From contig JBCBBJ010000015.1 in the NCBI GenBank assembly GCA_038531745.1, positions 1-64,000 of the forward strand: a stretch of 64,000 nt of DNA. Reading direction: 5' to 3'. Below are positions 35,501 to 44,797 of this stretch, piece after piece (position 1 is the first letter of the stretch; the number at the start of each line of letters is the position of its first letter). The notes under the pieces are model-generated. The model saw only the letters and a program-made list of their open reading frames with translations, searched no databases and had not been told where the DNA came from. Both the position numbers and the translations under genes were made by a program. This DNA is from CALLPQ01 sp038531745 (lineage in GTDB: Bacteria > Pseudomonadota > Alphaproteobacteria > Caulobacterales > Parvularculaceae).

Positions 35501-37705
35501 ATGAAACCCTTTGGCGCATCTATTTCCCTCGCCGCGCTCGCCGTCGCGCTTACGGGGGCGCTGACCGCCTGTGGCGGCGGGCAGACCGAAGCCGAGGCGC
35601 CAGCGACGCCTGAAACGCAAGCCGCGTCCCCTGCCGATGCTGCCAATGGTGACGAGATTACGGTGAGTACGGCGGACCTTGAGGGCAATCCCTTCACGCA
35701 AGACTGGCAAACCCCCTATGGCACGCCGCCTTTCGCCACAATCAGTGATGATGATTACATGCCCGCCATGCAGGCCGCAATTGTGACCCTACGCGGGGAA
35801 ATCGACGCGATTGTTGAAAATGAGGATGCGCCCAGTTTTGAGAACACCATTGTGGCGCTTGATCTGGCGGGCGGTCAGTTGAACAAAGTTGCCAATACCT
35901 TTGGCAATATCACCAACACCGATACCAATGATGCGTTACGCGCGCTGGAAGCTGAGATTTATCCCATGCTGACCCGCGAATTTAACGCCATTCAGTTTAA
36001 TGAGGCCCTGTTTGAGCGGGTCAAATCTGTATACGCACAAAAAGATACGCTATCCCTTGATGAGCAGGATGCCCGTTTGCTCGAATTGACCCATCGTGGG
36101 TTTGTGCGGGCGGGGGCGGCGCTCGACAAGGCAACAAAAGACCGGGTTGGGGCCATCAATGAAGAAATTTCCGGTCTGACGACGGCATTCGGGCAAAATC
36201 TCCTGCGCGCAACAATTGGGTTCAAACTTGAGATTACAGATCCGGCAGCCCTTGGCGGGCTTAGCGATAGCTTCAAAAGCGCCATTAAAGTTGATGGCGA
36301 AAATAAATGGGTTGTGGGCCTCAACCGCTCCCCATTCGAAACCTTTATGACGCAATCCACCAACCGGGCGCTGCGCGAAGAGCTTTTTGATGCGTATCGG
36401 TTGCGCGCCGCCGCTGGTGAAAACGACAATGGCCCGCTCGCCATCAAGATTGCCCAATTGCGGGCCGAGCGCGCCACCCTTATGGGGTATAAATCACACG
36501 CCCATTATCAACTTGAAACCCGCATGGCGAAAACCCCGGAAGCGGCGGAAGCGTTTTTGTTGCGGGTCTGGCGCCCCGGCCTCGAACGGGCGCGCGAGGA
36601 GTTGGGCGATATCCAGACGCTGATCAACGATGATGGCGGTGACTTCACCGCTGCGGGCCATGATTGGTGGCACTATGCTGAACGGGTGCGCCAAGCGCGC
36701 TACGCGTTTGATGATGCGGCGCTCGCCCCCTATTTTGAGTTAAGCGCGGTGCGCGGCGGCGCCTTCGATATGGCCAATAAGCTGTTTGGCATCACGTTCG
36801 AAGAGGTGGAAACGCCGCTCTGGAACCCCGTTGTCACCTCTTACGATGTGAAAGATGCCGAGGGGAACCATCTGGGCCTGTTCATGATGGATATGTATGC
36901 GCGCGAATCAAAACGCGGTGGCGCCTGGATGAGTACGTACCGAGACTCCTCTGACGTGAATGGCAATCGTATTCGCCCGATCGTGACCAACAATCTCAAT
37001 CTTATTCCGCCGCCGGCGGGCGAGCCGACCCTTATGCGGTTTGACGAGGTGGAAACGCTGTTCCACGAATTTGGCCACGGGCTCCACGGTTTGATGACAC
37101 AAATTCGCTATGAGAATTTCTCAGGCGTCGACGGCCCGCGCGACTATACGGAGTTTCCGGCGCAAATTCTTGAGCACTGGGCGAGCCAGGAACAGGTGCT
37201 TGCCGATTACGCTAAACATACGCAAACCGGCGAAGTGATCCCCGGCGCGCTGATCGAAAAAATGCGAAATGCGTCAACCTTCAACCAGGGGTTCAAGACA
37301 ACAGAATTTATTGCCGCCTCCCTGCTTGATCTTGCCTGGCATAGCCTGACCCCCGAAGAGGCAGCCAACATCACCGACGCGCGTGCCTTTGAGCAAAAAA
37401 CACTGGAGGGATATGGCCTACTGCCGGAGATTGAGCCGCGCTATCGTTCGCAATATTTCTCGCATATTTTTGCCGGTGGCTATTCGGCCGGGTATTACGC
37501 TTATCTGTGGTCAGAAATTCTTGATGCGGACGGATTTACCGCCTTTCAGGAAACAGGCGATATCTATGATCCGGAATTGGCGGGCAAACTGAAAAAATGG
37601 GTTTATGAGGCTGGGGGCTTGCGCGAGGCCGATGAGCTTTATCGCAATTTCCGCGGCAAGGATCCGCAGATCGAACCCCTCCTGCGGATCAGAGGCCTTG
37701 ATTAA
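35501..37705 (+). CDS. M3-family metallopeptidase (dipeptidyl carboxypeptidase type), lipoprotein
   Basis: 734 residues from the ATG at 35501 with GGAG 6 bases upstream; a longer frame from 35405 has no site. The signal peptide ends in lipobox LTAC. The zinc motif HEFGH lies at 522-526 with the third ligand E551 in YTEFPAQ. GGYSAGYYAYLWSE near the end is the substrate-binding Tyr region. It resembles Dcp and cleaves C-terminal dipeptides or short peptides in the periplasm. A terminator follows. Confidence 0.93.
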   Translation: MKPFGASISLAALAVALTGALTACGGGQTEAEAPATPETQAASPADAANGDEITVSTADLEGNPFTQDWQTPYGTPPFATISDDDYMPAMQAAIVTLRGEIDAIVENEDAPSFENTIVALDLAGGQLNKVANTFGNITNTDTNDALRALEAEIYPMLTREFNAIQFNEALFERVKSVYAQKDTLSLDEQDARLLELTHRGFVRAGAALDKATKDRVGAINEEISGLTTAFGQNLLRATIGFKLEITDPAALGGLSDSFKSAIKVDGENKWVVGLNRSPFETFMTQSTNRALREELFDAYRLRAAAGENDNGPLAIKIAQLRAERATLMGYKSHAHYQLETRMAKTPEAAEAFLLRVWRPGLERAREELGDIQTLINDDGGDFTAAGHDWWHYAERVRQARYAFDDAALAPYFELSAVRGGAFDMANKLFGITFEEVETPLWNPVVTSYDVKDAEGNHLGLFMMDMYARESKRGGAWMSTYRDSSDVNGNRIRPIVTNNLNLIPPPAGEPTLMRFDEVETLFHEFGHGLHGLMTQIRYENFSGVDGPRDYTEFPAQILEHWASQEQVLADYAKHTQTGEVIPGALIEKMRNASTFNQGFKTTEFIAASLLDLAWHSLTPEEAANITDARAFEQKTLEGYGLLPEIEPRYRSQYFSHIFAGGYSAGYYAYLWSEILDADGFTAFQETGDIYDPELAGKLKKWVYEAGGLREADELYRNFRGKDPQIEPLLRIRGLD

Positions 37706-37792
37706 AACTCGCTGCGGTCGCCTTCATCCAAAATGAATTGGGCAACGGTCGGTCTTGCCGGTGCCCGATCTTGCTGACGGTTGTTAAAAACC

Positions 37793-37824
37793 AAAGCCCC
37801 TCAGGCTCTTGCCTTGGGGGCCTT
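37793..37824 (+). terminator. terminator-like hairpin after M3 peptidase
   Basis: AAAGCCCC (37793-37800) pairs with GGGGCCTTT (ending 37824), with an inner AGG/CCT pairing. It lies 88 bases after the stop; the T-run is short. Confidence 0.65.
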
Positions 37825-37882
37825 TCATGCATAATTCCCGACAAGTATAGCGTTTCACTAACCCTCGATAAGGATGGACCCG

Positions 37883-38362
37883 ATGACGATCACGCAAGCA
37901 GAATTGGAACAAGCCCGCACCAATTGGGGCGACGCCCTGGTGGCCATTGCAAAGGCCTTTGAAAATGGCGGCATCGACGAAGCGCGAGGTGTTGCCGATG
38001 GCGTGCTGGACGCTGCCTACGGGTACAATCTTGGTCCTGTATTATTCAAGCCAACTTTGGCCAGCGGTGAAAAAACCTTCCGCCCCACCAAAAAGGGCGC
38101 CTTATCTTACTTTGTTGGTCATGATGGTGATTTCCCCCTTGATGGCGGCTTCGGCATCCGGGGCTGGCGCGAAGTAACCTCCGACACATCGGCAAGCTTT
38201 ATTGAAGGCGACGTGGCCATGTGGATGGGCTGGGTCACCATGACCGACAAGGACGGCAACGTCACCAAAGTTGATAAAAGCTGGGGCTATAAAAAGGATG
38301 CCGACGGCACCTTGCGCATCGTCCTGCATCACTCGTCCTTGCCATTCCAGCCCCAAGGGTAA
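37883..38362 (+). CDS. NTF2/SnoaL-like protein
   Basis: 159 residues from the ATG at 37883; AAGGA is 8-9 bases upstream, which rules against the ATG at 37874. The composition fits a small cone-shaped alpha/beta fold: GVLDAAYGYNLGPVLFKPTL, GALSYFVGHDGDFPLDGGFG and SWGYKKDADGTLRIVLHHSS. Close relatives are often labelled phosphoribosyl-AMP cyclohydrolase, but the HisI zinc/Cys motifs are absent. The function is unknown; ligand binding is likely. Confidence 0.75.
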   Translation: MTITQAELEQARTNWGDALVAIAKAFENGGIDEARGVADGVLDAAYGYNLGPVLFKPTLASGEKTFRPTKKGALSYFVGHDGDFPLDGGFGIRGWREVTSDTSASFIEGDVAMWMGWVTMTDKDGNVTKVDKSWGYKKDADGTLRIVLHHSSLPFQPQG

Positions 38363-38758
38363 CGAAGAAATTCAGGGCATCGGCCCACTATGTGGTGTTC
38401 CCGGGGCCAATCCTGGCAGCGTTAGACCCCACGAAAATCAATCCCGGGCCGGGGCCAGCGAATACGGCGTTTGGAAGTGACTTCTCTATCTTTCCCCACT
38501 TCTGGGGGAAGTGCCCTGGAGGGGCGATGGGGATTCTTGAAACATCGTCCATGTTGGGAGGCAAAGCCTCCTCCAACCCAGCGGGAAACCTCCCCGATAA
38601 ATGGAGGAGGAAAGAAAGCATCACTCTGCTCGCGGACGACGCCGAAGCTACTCCCATCCGGGATTACGAGTTTCGATTCTACTCCAACACCGCCCCGTGG
38701 CCTCGCCGCGGGGCAATGGGTGTCGGTCGCCCGGGAACGCGGCTTTATTGATCGCACC
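38363..38758. repeat. non-coding region with clustered hairpins
   Basis: Three inverted repeats sit close together: TTCCCC/GGGGGAA (38492-38510), GTTGGGAGGC/GCCTCCTCCAAC (38553-38577) and CCTCC/GGAGG (38589-38607). Frames on both strands give low-quality Pro/Gly/Arg-rich translations. It looks like a dispersed intergenic palindrome cluster, not a gene. Confidence 0.5.
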
Positions 38759-39610
38759 CTACAGCCCAAAAATACGGGTCACCGACCACCACAAACCGGT
38801 CAGCGCTATGATGACTGACGCCGGGATCACCACCATCTGACGGTATAACAAGGCGCGACATTCCGAACGCATACCAAGCACTTTCGTGATTGGTATGCGG
38901 ATCAGAAATGCGAGGATCACAACCGTTAGCTGGCCAAGTTCAACCCCCACATTAAACCCCATAAGCGAGGACCAGAATTGGGCGGGTGGCAAGCCAAACT
39001 CACGAATAAACCCGGCAAAGCCAAGCCCGTGAAAAAGACCAAATCCAAACACCACCAAAAGGCGCCAGCGCGGGACCTCGCGAAAAATGATTGTCTCTAT
39101 GGCAACAAACGCGATCGATAGGGCAATCAGCGGCTCAACGATTGCGGCTGGTGGATTGATTAGGCCTGACGCGGCAATACCAAGGGTTATGGTGTGCGCA
39201 AGCGTAAATGTTGAGATTTGCAGGACCAAACTGCGTAGCCCGGTGGCGGCCAAAAACAAGGCAAGTACAAACAGGATATGATCGGCGCCACCGGGTAAAA
39301 TATGCTGTATACCAATTTTTATATAAAGAAGACCCGTATCAAACCAGGACCGGGGGTTGCCATCGGCATCGGTGAGCGCGGTTATCGCAGTCGCGGGCGC
39401 GGCGGCGCTATCCATCTGGGCCAGTTGGCGGCAGAGCGCGGGGTCAAGCCCGGAATCAACGGTGCAGAATTCGTCTTCCGGGTGGGCCCACGCGGTGGGG
39501 GTCAGGCAAGGTGCAGCCAGGATGGCCGCGACCACCACAATAGCCCCCAAAACGATGCGCAGTAGGCGGGCGATATGGCTAAATAAAAGCTGGAGAGGGC
39601 TGATTTTCAT
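38759..39610 (-). CDS. HupE/UreJ-family membrane protein
   Basis: 283 residues with AAGG 7 bases before the ATG. A signal peptide ends near AWA (about 42), and seven or so helices follow. The family motif IGIQHILPGGADHILFVLAL is clear, with a second His block in GFGLFHGLGFAG. HupE proteins are linked to nickel or cobalt uptake. No hydrogenase or urease is near, so it probably serves metal transport for another enzyme. The metal is not provable. Confidence 0.85.
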   Translation of the reverse strand: MKISPLQLLFSHIARLLRIVLGAIVVVAAILAAPCLTPTAWAHPEDEFCTVDSGLDPALCRQLAQMDSAAAPATAITALTDADGNPRSWFDTGLLYIKIGIQHILPGGADHILFVLALFLAATGLRSLVLQISTFTLAHTITLGIAASGLINPPAAIVEPLIALSIAFVAIETIIFREVPRWRLLVVFGFGLFHGLGFAGFIREFGLPPAQFWSSLMGFNVGVELGQLTVVILAFLIRIPITKVLGMRSECRALLYRQMVVIPASVIIALTGLWWSVTRIFGL

Positions 39611-39767
39611 GGTTCGCCTTCTGGCGTCCGGGTTTTATTTCCCGGGGCACCTTTATCAGTGGTAATGCCGCCGCCGTGACCTTGACCATGCCAGACCGAA
39701 GACAATTGATAAATGGGGAAATGGCCGTAAGCTCCCCCGGCTCACGCCGCAAACTGGGAAATGATTA

Positions 39768-40901
39768 ATGATCAAAACTGGCTTTTTTTCGCTGTTGTGT
39801 CTCCTTGTTGTTTGCCTGACGACGCCGTGTGCACGGGCGGCGGAGCCTCTCGCCTATCCTGGCGCCATTGATGCTGATCTTTCGGCCCGGTTTGCGGCGC
39901 TGGCGCTGGCCTGTGTGCATCAGGAATTTCCAAACAAGATTTCCCGCACGACCAATAGCGCCCAGGCCATTGGTCGACCAAAAGCAATTTTTCCGGCTTT
40001 TTACGGGTGTTTTGACTGGCATAGTTCTGTACACGGCCATTGGCTGCTTGTGCGTCTTTTGCGGGTGGGTTCCGGCGATAACCCCGCCGATGCACCATGG
40101 CGTGAGGCTGCCATCGGGAAATTGAACCAGAGCTTTACCGCAGAAAATCTTGCCGGCGAGGTCGCCAATTTTGCGCGCCCGGCCCGTGGCTCGTGGGAGC
40201 GTCCCTATGGCCTTGCCTGGTACTTGCAACTCACCACTGAATTGCGCGAATGGGATGACCCCCAGGCCAAAGCGTGGCTCGCCGTTCTGGAACCCCTTGA
40301 AACAGATATCGTGGCGAGCCTAAAAGACTGGTTGCCCAAGCTGGCCTATCCTATTCGTCTGGGTACGCATAATCAAAGCGCCTTTGCCTTCGGCTTGATG
40401 CTTGATTGGGCCAAGGTAGCCGGTGACGATGATTTTGCCGCGCTGATCATCGCGCGTAGCCATGCGTTTCATTTGAATGACGTTGCCTGTCCACTGGCCT
40501 ATGAGCCCAGCGGGGAGGATTTTCTATCCCCGTGTTTGATGGAGGCGGACCTCATGCGCCGGACTTTGGATAGTCAGGCCTTTGCGCAGTGGCTCGGGGC
40601 ATTCTTGCCGCAAATTCCCAAAGACGGATCGGCCCACTGGCTCGCACCCGGCATCGTCAAAGACGCCAGCGATGGGAAATTGGTGCATCTCGACGGTGTC
40701 AATTCTTCGCGCGCTTGGAACCTTTATAATGTGGCGCGCGCGCTGCCCCCTGGCGATAAGCGCCGAGCCGCCCTGGTGGCCGCCGCTGAAGTCCACGCCG
40801 CGGCTGGTGTCGCCGCTGTTTCCGCCGACCACTATGCCGGCAGCCATTGGCTTGCCTCCTTCGCCACCTATTTGATGACCGACCGCGGTTGGAACGATTA
40901 A
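39768..40901 (+). CDS. DUF2891 family exported protein
   Basis: 377 residues with a signal peptide cleaved after ARA (about 24). The DUF2891 blocks are present: FPAFYGCFDWHSSVHGHW, GTHNQSAFAFGL, YEPSGEDFLSPCLMEADLM, LDGVNSSRAWNLY and GSHWLASFATYL. Conserved His/Asp/Glu suggest an (alpha/alpha)6-type enzyme acting in the periplasm; no activity is known. Monocistronic. Confidence 0.88.
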   Translation: MIKTGFFSLLCLLVVCLTTPCARAAEPLAYPGAIDADLSARFAALALACVHQEFPNKISRTTNSAQAIGRPKAIFPAFYGCFDWHSSVHGHWLLVRLLRVGSGDNPADAPWREAAIGKLNQSFTAENLAGEVANFARPARGSWERPYGLAWYLQLTTELREWDDPQAKAWLAVLEPLETDIVASLKDWLPKLAYPIRLGTHNQSAFAFGLMLDWAKVAGDDDFAALIIARSHAFHLNDVACPLAYEPSGEDFLSPCLMEADLMRRTLDSQAFAQWLGAFLPQIPKDGSAHWLAPGIVKDASDGKLVHLDGVNSSRAWNLYNVARALPPGDKRRAALVAAAEVHAAAGVAAVSADHYAGSHWLASFATYLMTDRGWND

Positions 40902-40971
40902 CGCGGCGGCGCTCGGCGGGTGCGGTCCCTACGAAGAAACCTTGATTTGTGCCACCCACAAAGTGCCATCG

Positions 40972-41895
40972 TCAAAAGGGCAGCGTTACCGTCAGCCGGT
41001 TGATGGGCATGGAAAACCGCCTGGACGTGCCCATCTCGGAAAACAAACCTTCCAGTTCTTCCAACATCGCGGCGCGGCCTTTTGGGGCCAACACGTAGGA
41101 CGCGTAGAAAAAGTCCGCCGCTTCACGGGCGAGGTTGGCCGCGCTCGCCGACATGGCAAATCGCGCCCCCGTAATCGCGATGTCTGCGCCGGGAAACACT
41201 GCGGCAGACAACGCATGAAGAGCCTCGCGGCGACGCACCCGCGCATCACCCAATTCCTGATCACAATAGGCGGGAAAAACTCGCTCGACCCAGCCGTAAA
41301 TCAAATCATTCACCGCGCGATAGCCGGATGCACCGTCAAGATCACCATCAACGATCGCCGCAAAAAGACCGCCGGGTTTGAGAATACGGCGCACCTCGCT
41401 CAGTACGGGTTCAACCGGCTTCATCAGCGTAAGCGCCCAGTGGCAGAGCACAACGTCAACGCTTCCATCGGGAATGAAAGGCATGTCTTGCGCATAGGCA
41501 GCATCAAGCGCCACAGCGTCGGGCAACCGCTTGCGCGCGAGGGCTAATTCGTCCTCGCTCATATCAACGCCCCTTAACGCGCAGCCTGAATGCAATTGCT
41601 CATGACAAAGAGCAAGCAGCGCGCCGCCGCCGCAACCAAGATCCAGCAAATGCAAAGGTCTGTCCCGGGGCACCGCCGACAGAAGCCATTCATAGCTGTT
41701 GCGCCCTTCCGGGTCGCGGCACTTTAGAGCACAGGCCTCCGCAAAACCCGCATGTTTGCGATGGACAAGCTGCAGATGTTCCTCGGCGTCTTTGGCCGTG
41801 GGCTGCTCCCCATCGCGCAGTCTTTTGGTCCAGGCGCTTTCGACCGAGACCGATGCATCGCGGTCAGGCGATTTCAGCAAGTGGCTGCCAGTCAT
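40972..41895 (-). CDS. SAM-dependent methyltransferase (third gene of PhyH operon)
   Basis: 307 residues from the ATG at 41895, preceded by GGAT. A C-terminal-type class I methyltransferase fold: LHLLDLGCGGGALLALC (motif I), GVDMSEDELALARKRL, then SVDVVLCHWALTLMKPVEPV and RRILKPGGLFAAIVDG. It starts 12 bases after the upstream methyltransferase stop. The target is unknown but likely the same metabolite as its two operon partners act on. Confidence 0.82.
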   Translation of the reverse strand: MTGSHLLKSPDRDASVSVESAWTKRLRDGEQPTAKDAEEHLQLVHRKHAGFAEACALKCRDPEGRNSYEWLLSAVPRDRPLHLLDLGCGGGALLALCHEQLHSGCALRGVDMSEDELALARKRLPDAVALDAAYAQDMPFIPDGSVDVVLCHWALTLMKPVEPVLSEVRRILKPGGLFAAIVDGDLDGASGYRAVNDLIYGWVERVFPAYCDQELGDARVRRREALHALSAAVFPGADIAITGARFAMSASAANLAREAADFFYASYVLAPKGRAAMLEELEGLFSEMGTSRRFSMPINRLTVTLPF

Positions 41896-41907
41896 CAATT
41901 TATCCGT

Positions 41908-42747
41908 TTACTTCTGAAAGAAAATAAGACTGACGAACTGGCTGAAGTGCCAGCCCTCGTCACTCAAGCATTGCTCAAGATAAGCCCCGGTTTTGGGCTG
42001 TGTGCGCAACGCCTCCAGCGATATGGTGTCGTCAAACAGACACCGCTGAAGAAACCCCTCAACACGGGCGGTATCAGCGCGCGGACAGGTGTTCTGATAC
42101 TCGATCTGTGAAACCCCGACTTCAAGCCCCATCCGTCGCAGCCCATCCTCAATACGTTCGGCGTGCACATAGGGTGTGTCATCCTTGGCAAAACCATCAA
42201 GATACAGATCATAAAACCTGATGTAATGGGCATCGCGCCGGGCATGGGCGATAACCCCGCCTTGCGCGGCGGCATCAACCATGCAGGCAAGCGCGGCATC
42301 AATCTCCGCCTCCGGGATTGCGTAGAGCGCGTGGGTCGCCCATGCCAGATCGAAATGGTTCGGCGCCACATCAAGCGATTGCAAAATGGTCTGATATTCA
42401 GAACCCGGCATAAAGGGCGGCTTCAGTACCGAGCGGGCTTCTGCAATCGAAAAGGCAGACGGATCAAGCAACGCAACGTCAATGGGTGCGAGGCCGGACA
42501 GATCGCATGCCGGACTGGCCAGGAGCGCGGCAGGAAACTTCCCCGAGCCGCACGCCACATCAAGGAGCGATAGCCGATCGCGCCCCAGTTTGCCCGCTCG
42601 TTCGGCACCCGCGGCCAGCCACGCAGCCCAGTCGACCGCGCGCGCCAGCTCCCGGTAATCGAGGCTTGCGAGGCTGTAGAAATCGTCCATTTCGGCGCGT
42701 TTTTCTTCTCTCCAATGAGCGCAACTGCGCTCGAATGTATCAGCCAT
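41908..42747 (-). CDS. SAM-dependent methyltransferase (second gene of PhyH operon)
   Basis: 279 residues. Motif I is SLLDVACGSGKFPAALL, followed by ALLDPSAFSIAEA and FDLAWATHALYAIP. The rest is helical and unassigned. The start overlaps the end of the dioxygenase gene by 8 bases, showing translational coupling. Its sequence is not close to the other methyltransferase in the operon, so they probably act on different positions. Confidence 0.82.
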   Translation of the reverse strand: MADTFERSCAHWREEKRAEMDDFYSLASLDYRELARAVDWAAWLAAGAERAGKLGRDRLSLLDVACGSGKFPAALLASPACDLSGLAPIDVALLDPSAFSIAEARSVLKPPFMPGSEYQTILQSLDVAPNHFDLAWATHALYAIPEAEIDAALACMVDAAAQGGVIAHARRDAHYIRFYDLYLDGFAKDDTPYVHAERIEDGLRRMGLEVGVSQIEYQNTCPRADTARVEGFLQRCLFDDTISLEALRTQPKTGAYLEQCLSDEGWHFSQFVSLIFFQK

Positions 42748-43798
42748 GATTTTCGTCTTTTCCTGTCATGTTCGCCTGCGGCCAGCAGACCGGGTTAAGC
42801 GGGCTGGCCGCAAGACCGCCCGGGGCGACCCCCGGCAGAAATTTTTGCCAGTCGCCTGAAACCATGGTGGGCCGGTCTACGAGCCGTGCCCCATCGGCAT
42901 AGAACGTATTGGCAAGCACCATCCGGCTATGGGTGGTCCGGTTTGGGCCCGCCGTGTGAAAACTCAGATTGTGATGAAAACTTACCTCGCCCATGGCAAA
43001 GGGACCATCTTCAACAGCAACATTCTGCTTACGGAAAATTTCGGCCACCCGGCGGTCATAGCTGGTATTGGTCTTGTCAAACGGCACATCTTTAACCAGC
43101 TGCCACACATTGATGGGCTTGGCGAAGGCAAGCGGCCCCATCGCCCGCGGAATAGGTTGAGCCGGGATCCAGGCCGTCAACACTTGATCCGTGGCAAGGG
43201 GAAAATGATGGTCGTCATAGTGCCAGGGTGTCCGCCCGCTGCCCGGCTCCTTTGACAGCAGATTATCATGGTAAAGACGAACGGCGTCAGCGCCGATCAG
43301 CGCCGCGGCAATGCCGGCAATGCGCGGGCTAAGGGTAAACGCCCGCAGGGCCGGGTCGTCGAGCCACGCCATTTCAGCGCTGAGAAAACGCGCCGTCACG
43401 CCCCCGTCCAGTGAAACCTTGAAGCGATCCTCAAGATAGGTGCGGATCGCAAGACGGAGCCTGGAAACCAGAGGAGGGCTCAGCACATCTGGCAACTTCA
43501 CGTAGCCGTTTGCCCGGAAATCGGCAATTTGCCCAGACGACAAAGGGTAAGGCTCGGCCAACGCCATTGCCACAGTGTCGTTATCCGCAGGCGTTACCGC
43601 CACATCATTGGGCAGGTCGACGTGATCGGTGGAATATTCAGAATTATTGTCGGCGAGGGTCAGATACCAGTCCCACCAGGCCTGATTATCGTCCTCCCAC
43701 GGATGATCCACATTAGTTGGATCATCACCGGTTTTCTCCGGCGCCTCTGGCGGTGTATTTTTGATCGTTTTGTTTCCCGGCGAATACCCTTGCTTCAT
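42740..43798 (-). CDS. phytanoyl-CoA dioxygenase (PhyH) family Fe(II)/2-oxoglutarate oxygenase
   Basis: 352 residues. The iron triad is H193 and D195 in PWHYDDHH and H281 in SFHTAGPNRT; R292 in SRMVLAN would bind 2-oxoglutarate. The N-terminal 60 residues carry PWEDDNQAWWDWYLTLADN, an extra conserved-looking block outside the barrel. It hydroxylates or otherwise oxidises a small molecule. It is first of a three-gene operon with two methyltransferases, and a palindrome lies 33 bases upstream. Confidence 0.88.
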   Translation of the reverse strand: MKQGYSPGNKTIKNTPPEAPEKTGDDPTNVDHPWEDDNQAWWDWYLTLADNNSEYSTDHVDLPNDVAVTPADNDTVAMALAEPYPLSSGQIADFRANGYVKLPDVLSPPLVSRLRLAIRTYLEDRFKVSLDGGVTARFLSAEMAWLDDPALRAFTLSPRIAGIAAALIGADAVRLYHDNLLSKEPGSGRTPWHYDDHHFPLATDQVLTAWIPAQPIPRAMGPLAFAKPINVWQLVKDVPFDKTNTSYDRRVAEIFRKQNVAVEDGPFAMGEVSFHHNLSFHTAGPNRTTHSRMVLANTFYADGARLVDRPTMVSGDWQKFLPGVAPGGLAASPLNPVCWPQANMTGKDENHG

Positions 43799-43830
43799 AT
43801 CTTATCATACACCAGTGCGAAGATGAGTAG

Positions 43831-43845
43831 TGGACAATGTGTCCA
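43831..43845. promoter_or_regulatory. perfect palindrome upstream of the PhyH operon
   Basis: TGGACAATGTGTCCA has 6-base inverted arms around ATG and lies 33 bases upstream of the PhyH start. It is placed as an operator for a dimeric regulator; no regulator gene is adjacent. Confidence 0.5.
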
Positions 43846-44341
43846 ACAGAAAATCTTGGCTCCAGCGCAAGTTTTGGGCTTTCTCTATGCCCGGATGTAT
43901 CCGGTACCCCAACCACCGCTCCAACGAAAGCGTGGAAAATTTTTTCCCATGTGCATGCTGTAGTAAGGTGACAGCGCCCGCGAAGAGCCCGCTTTTACAG
44001 TGAGAAACCCGCAACACGCCAACCGCTTACAACCGCGCTAATGCATAAAAACGCTACGATCAAAGCTTAGACGCAACTCTTTGTCAGCCAAACAAGCAGT
44101 GGGCACATCTCATCGTTGAAATTGGAAAGCGTCTATGTGCCGCCAGTGAAGACTACGAGTTCGAACAGTCTGGCGTGACGTCCGTATCAAAATAGGCTTC
44201 GTCTCGCGCGATTAACCCATCTTCAATCGTGCGGCGAAGTGGATACGATGTTCAACGCTTCATATCCAAAACAATCACCGCGGCTGTGGCCCGACCGACA
44301 AGCCCGCCCGGGCGAATGGCCTTTGGCCCGCCAGGCAAAAA
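43846..44341. other. gene-poor stretch, eroded mobile DNA
   Basis: About 496 bases with no credible gene on either strand. It lies between the PhyH promoter and the transposase fragment and probably includes decayed 5' sequence of the insertion element. Confidence 0.4.
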
Positions 44342-44797
44342 GTGGTTCAGATTAAAGGGGCTGGACGGTTTAGGAAGTTTCTCAGCGGACTGACGACGAA
44401 AGTACTCGCGCTGACCGATATCCGAGGCCGTCCCGCCGCTTTGAAACTGACGCTGGGCCAGGCGCATGACTTATCTGCTGTCGATGATTTGATTGAAGCT
44501 GTTCCGCCAGATACAATCATGCTCGCCGATAAAGCTTACGATACTGATGACTTTATTGACGCCTTGAACGAACGCCAAATCTGCCCGAATATTCCCAATA
44601 AAGCCAATCGGAAAGAGCCGCGCGGATTTTTCAAATCGCTTTACAAACACCGAAATCAGATCGAGCGCTTCTTCGGTAAACTCAAGCATTTCAGACGCGT
44701 CGCCACCAGATATGAAAAACGCGCTGACAACTATCTCGCTATGTGCGAATTGGCTTCAGCCCGCGTTATAATGCGTGATTTATAGGTCAAGCGCCTA
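44342..44797 (+). mobile_element. IS5-family insertion sequence remnant, C-terminal transposase
   Basis: A 147-residue frame matches the C-terminal half of an IS5-type DDE transposase: GLTTKVLALTDIRGRPA, LTLGQAHDL, DTIMLADKAYDTDDFI (second catalytic Asp) and YKHRNQIERFFGKLKHFRRV (catalytic Glu). The N-terminal half and left end are missing. The element seems to end in AGGTCAAGCGCC at about 44794, followed by TA, right where the integrase reading frame on the other strand breaks off. It is a dead copy. Confidence 0.8.

Noticed and set aside
38392..38769. Overlapping 110-120 residue frames on both strands
   Set aside because: All frames are open because the stretch is GC-rich and palindromic; the translations lack any domain.
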